Assembly: GCA_019637555.1 (NCBI GenBank)
Contig: JAHBVK010000039.1
Span: 1 to 63,947 of the forward strand
Direction of reading: 5' to 3'
Length of the DNA: 63,947 nucleotides
DNA from: Anaerolineae bacterium
GTDB lineage: Bacteria; Chloroflexota; Anaerolineae; Aggregatilineales; UBA2796
Shown here: positions 62,208-63,947 of the stretch, piece after piece
Position numbering within the stretch: position 1 is the first letter of the stretch
How the letters are laid out: every line of letters begins with the position of its first letter
The notes under the pieces: model-generated
Databases searched by the model: none
The model's input: the letters and a program-made list of their open reading frames with translations, nothing else
What the model was told of the DNA's origin: nothing
Made by a program: the position numbers and the translations under genes

Positions 62208-63806
62208 ATGAGTGGGGCTATGACCTTGGCGACTCCGGTAAAACTTACAACAGTCCTTTATCGCCTGATGCTCGTCGGGCTGATCGTTGTGATTGTGATT
62301 CTGGGATTGCGTTCGCTGCACTTAACCTCCAACTACGATACGCCTGTAGTCATGTACATGGGCTATCTGATCGACAATCTCGGTTATGTCCCCTACCGGG
62401 ATTTTCTAGACATCAATCCCCCCGGCACCCACTTGCTCGGCATCATTTTCAATCGGCTCACTGGCATCACAGATTTTGGCTATCAGTGGCTCGACTTACT
62501 GACCATGTTCTTGATCATGGCGCTGGCGTGGGCGATGCAGCGCAAATATGGCAGCCGCGCTGCTTGGTTCAGTGCCCTACTGATCGGCGCATTGCATGTC
62601 GTCGCCCTGCCTTACATGCGGATTCAACGTGATTATGTGATACTGCTGCCGATAGCGTGCAGTATGTGGTTAGCTACGAGCACACCCCACTTGAAACTCA
62701 GTTGGCGTTCCATCGCCATCGGCTTGTGCATCGGCGCTGCCTGCACCATCAAACCGCAAAGCATACTGGCGCTACCGCCGATCTTGCTGGCGTTGTTTGC
62801 AGAGTCATTATTGGGCTGGCGTTCACTCCTGAAGATCGGCATCTACGCTACTATCGGGCTGACGATCAGCCTCGGCGCTGCGTTCGGTTGGCTGGCGGCG
62901 CGTGGTGGCTTACCGGATTTTCTGCGCGTCGTTGGGGATTACTACCCGATCTATAACACGCTCGTTTATGATGGCAATATCGGAGATGTCCTTGCCTTCC
63001 CGATTGGGCAGTCAAGCATTAGCTTGGACCGTCACCTGCGTGCCATGTTTGCCACCCTTGATACGCTGCTGCTGCTGCTGCCAGCAGTTGGCGGCAGCCT
63101 GATCGCGTCTCGCCGTCTGAACACGTCGCCGCAGCGCCGCCAATTCATCCTTTATATCGCCTTGGGATTGTTGTTCTACTTTTATCCGGCGATTAGCGGC
63201 AGATATGTACTTTACCATTGGCAGCCGTTTATTTTCATGCTGGCGCTGCTAATGGGTTTATGCCTGTTTACGCCCAAGCGACTCCGAATAGGAATTTATT
63301 GGCGCGATTTGGCGTTCGTCAGTCTCACCTTGATACTCGTGATCATCGCCTTGCTAACGGATTTTGCCTTGCTGCCTTTTAGCCAGCATAACCCGGAGCG
63401 CCGCCTGCGACCCATATTCATTGAGGAGGAGGAACAGGCACGCTTACAACCAGTGCTAACATATTTGCGAGCTAATTTCCGCGCTGGTGACAAAATTCAG
63501 CCGTTGGATTTTGTTACGGGCGGCTTGCAGATTATGCTCAAAGTTCGTGGCGAGATCGCCACGCCTTATATGTACGATCTGTTCTTCTATCTGCATCCTA
63601 CTGTGCCAATTGTTAAGGAACAACGCACCGATTTTATCAGGCGGATAAAAGAGAATCCGCCGCGCTTCATTCTGGAGGGCTTGCAAAAGATGCGCATACA
63701 TGGCGATGGTGCCGATTACCGCTTCGATGAGTTAGTAGCGCTGCTGCAAACCGATTACACGCCCGTCGTCAACAGTCCAGCTTTTATCCTGTATGAGCAC
63801 AGGTAG
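62208..63806 (+). CDS. GT-C-type membrane glycosyltransferase, hypothetical
   Basis: A 532-residue polytopic protein with about 10 hydrophobic segments. The first loop carries an acidic motif in YRDFLDINPPGTH (around residues 63-75), equivalent in position to the catalytic DE/DD of GT-C transferases. The C-terminal 130 residues are soluble. It resembles the proteins at 7586 and 24148 in architecture. Donor and acceptor unknown. ATG 62208 is used; ATG 62220 is also possible. It is divergent from argS. Confidence 0.75.
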   Translation: MSGAMTLATPVKLTTVLYRLMLVGLIVVIVILGLRSLHLTSNYDTPVVMYMGYLIDNLGYVPYRDFLDINPPGTHLLGIIFNRLTGITDFGYQWLDLLTMFLIMALAWAMQRKYGSRAAWFSALLIGALHVVALPYMRIQRDYVILLPIACSMWLATSTPHLKLSWRSIAIGLCIGAACTIKPQSILALPPILLALFAESLLGWRSLLKIGIYATIGLTISLGAAFGWLAARGGLPDFLRVVGDYYPIYNTLVYDGNIGDVLAFPIGQSSISLDRHLRAMFATLDTLLLLLPAVGGSLIASRRLNTSPQRRQFILYIALGLLFYFYPAISGRYVLYHWQPFIFMLALLMGLCLFTPKRLRIGIYWRDLAFVSLTLILVIIALLTDFALLPFSQHNPERRLRPIFIEEEEQARLQPVLTYLRANFRAGDKIQPLDFVTGGLQIMLKVRGEIATPYMYDLFFYLHPTVPIVKEQRTDFIRRIKENPPRFILEGLQKMRIHGDGADYRFDELVALLQTDYTPVVNSPAFILYEHR

Positions 63807-63897
63807 AATCGGTGGCAACGTGAACTAACGCTAATTCAACTGTTTACGGTAGCATTACTTTCAAGACATTAGAGGCTCGTAAAAGGGAATAACTGCC

Positions 63898-63947
63898 ATG
63901 AGTGATATTCCGCAGGTCGCTTTGTTCGGATCGATGGGTGGGGGCTG
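63898..63947 (+). CDS. 5' end of a gene cut by the window edge
   Basis: ATG 63898 with AAAGGG upstream opens a frame MSDIPQVALFGSMGGG that runs off the end. Too short to identify. Confidence 0.45.
   Translation, partial: MSDIPQVALFGSMGGG

Overview
The window looks like chromosome of a Chloroflexota bacterium, most likely an Anaerolineae-type lineage. I infer this from gene content and style, not from a database search: a fused transaldolase/phosphoglucose isomerase, a type 2 IPP isomerase, paired DUF1800/DUF1501 Tat proteins, a membrane sensor module typical of Chloroflexota histidine kinases, several GT-C membrane glycosyltransferases, moderately GC-rich genes, and intergenic DNA full of short palindromic repeats. 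No rRNA, tRNA, CRISPR array, transposase or integrase was recognised.

Layout. 1-5 kb: aspS, a methyltransferase, a membrane-anchored hypothetical and panB on the minus strand. 5-9 kb: a BCS1-like AAA ATPase, dprA and a GT-C glycosyltransferase. 9-12 kb: a small membrane protein, an M19 dipeptidase and a membrane-anchored DsbA-like protein. 12-16 kb: a ThuA protein, a Ser/Thr kinase carrying a histidine-kinase-type membrane sensor, and an M20 amidohydrolase. 16.5-20 kb: a MoxR ATPase (frameshifted as read), Nudix hydrolase, GNAT acetyltransferase and CoxE-like VWA protein, apparently one operon. 20-26 kb: CPBP protease and membrane proteins, a secreted ScyD/ScyE-like propeller and a GT39-like protein. 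26-29 kb: a secreted Met/Gly-rich protein followed by a two-component system whose sensor loop is also Met/His-rich. 29-35 kb: TPR membrane protein, VanW protein, CatE-like dioxygenase, HIT protein, fni and a VOC protein. 35-41 kb: tal-pgi, an arginase-family protein and an MGT-type glycosyltransferase. 41-45 kb: a NatAB-like ABC exporter operon. 45-48 kb: membrane protein, orphan HicB and an AT-rich Mrr-type nuclease. 48-56 kb: SDR, a two-component system, a broken four-helix-bundle gene, a secreted PepSY-like protein and DUF1501/DUF1800. 56-62 kb: a minus-strand run argS, dcd, GIY-YIG homing endonuclease, M50 protease and phoU, with a candidate PhoP box before phoU. 62-64 kb: another GT-C protein and the truncated start of a further gene.

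The most unusual items are the sensor-module/Ser-Thr kinase fusion, the Met-rich secreted protein paired with a Met-rich sensor kinase (a possible metal-response system), an ordered four-hairpin composite repeat in three copies (one inverted and flanked by 53-bp direct repeats), the free-standing homing endonuclease directly after dcd, and an ArgRS whose HIGH motif reads SFHR.
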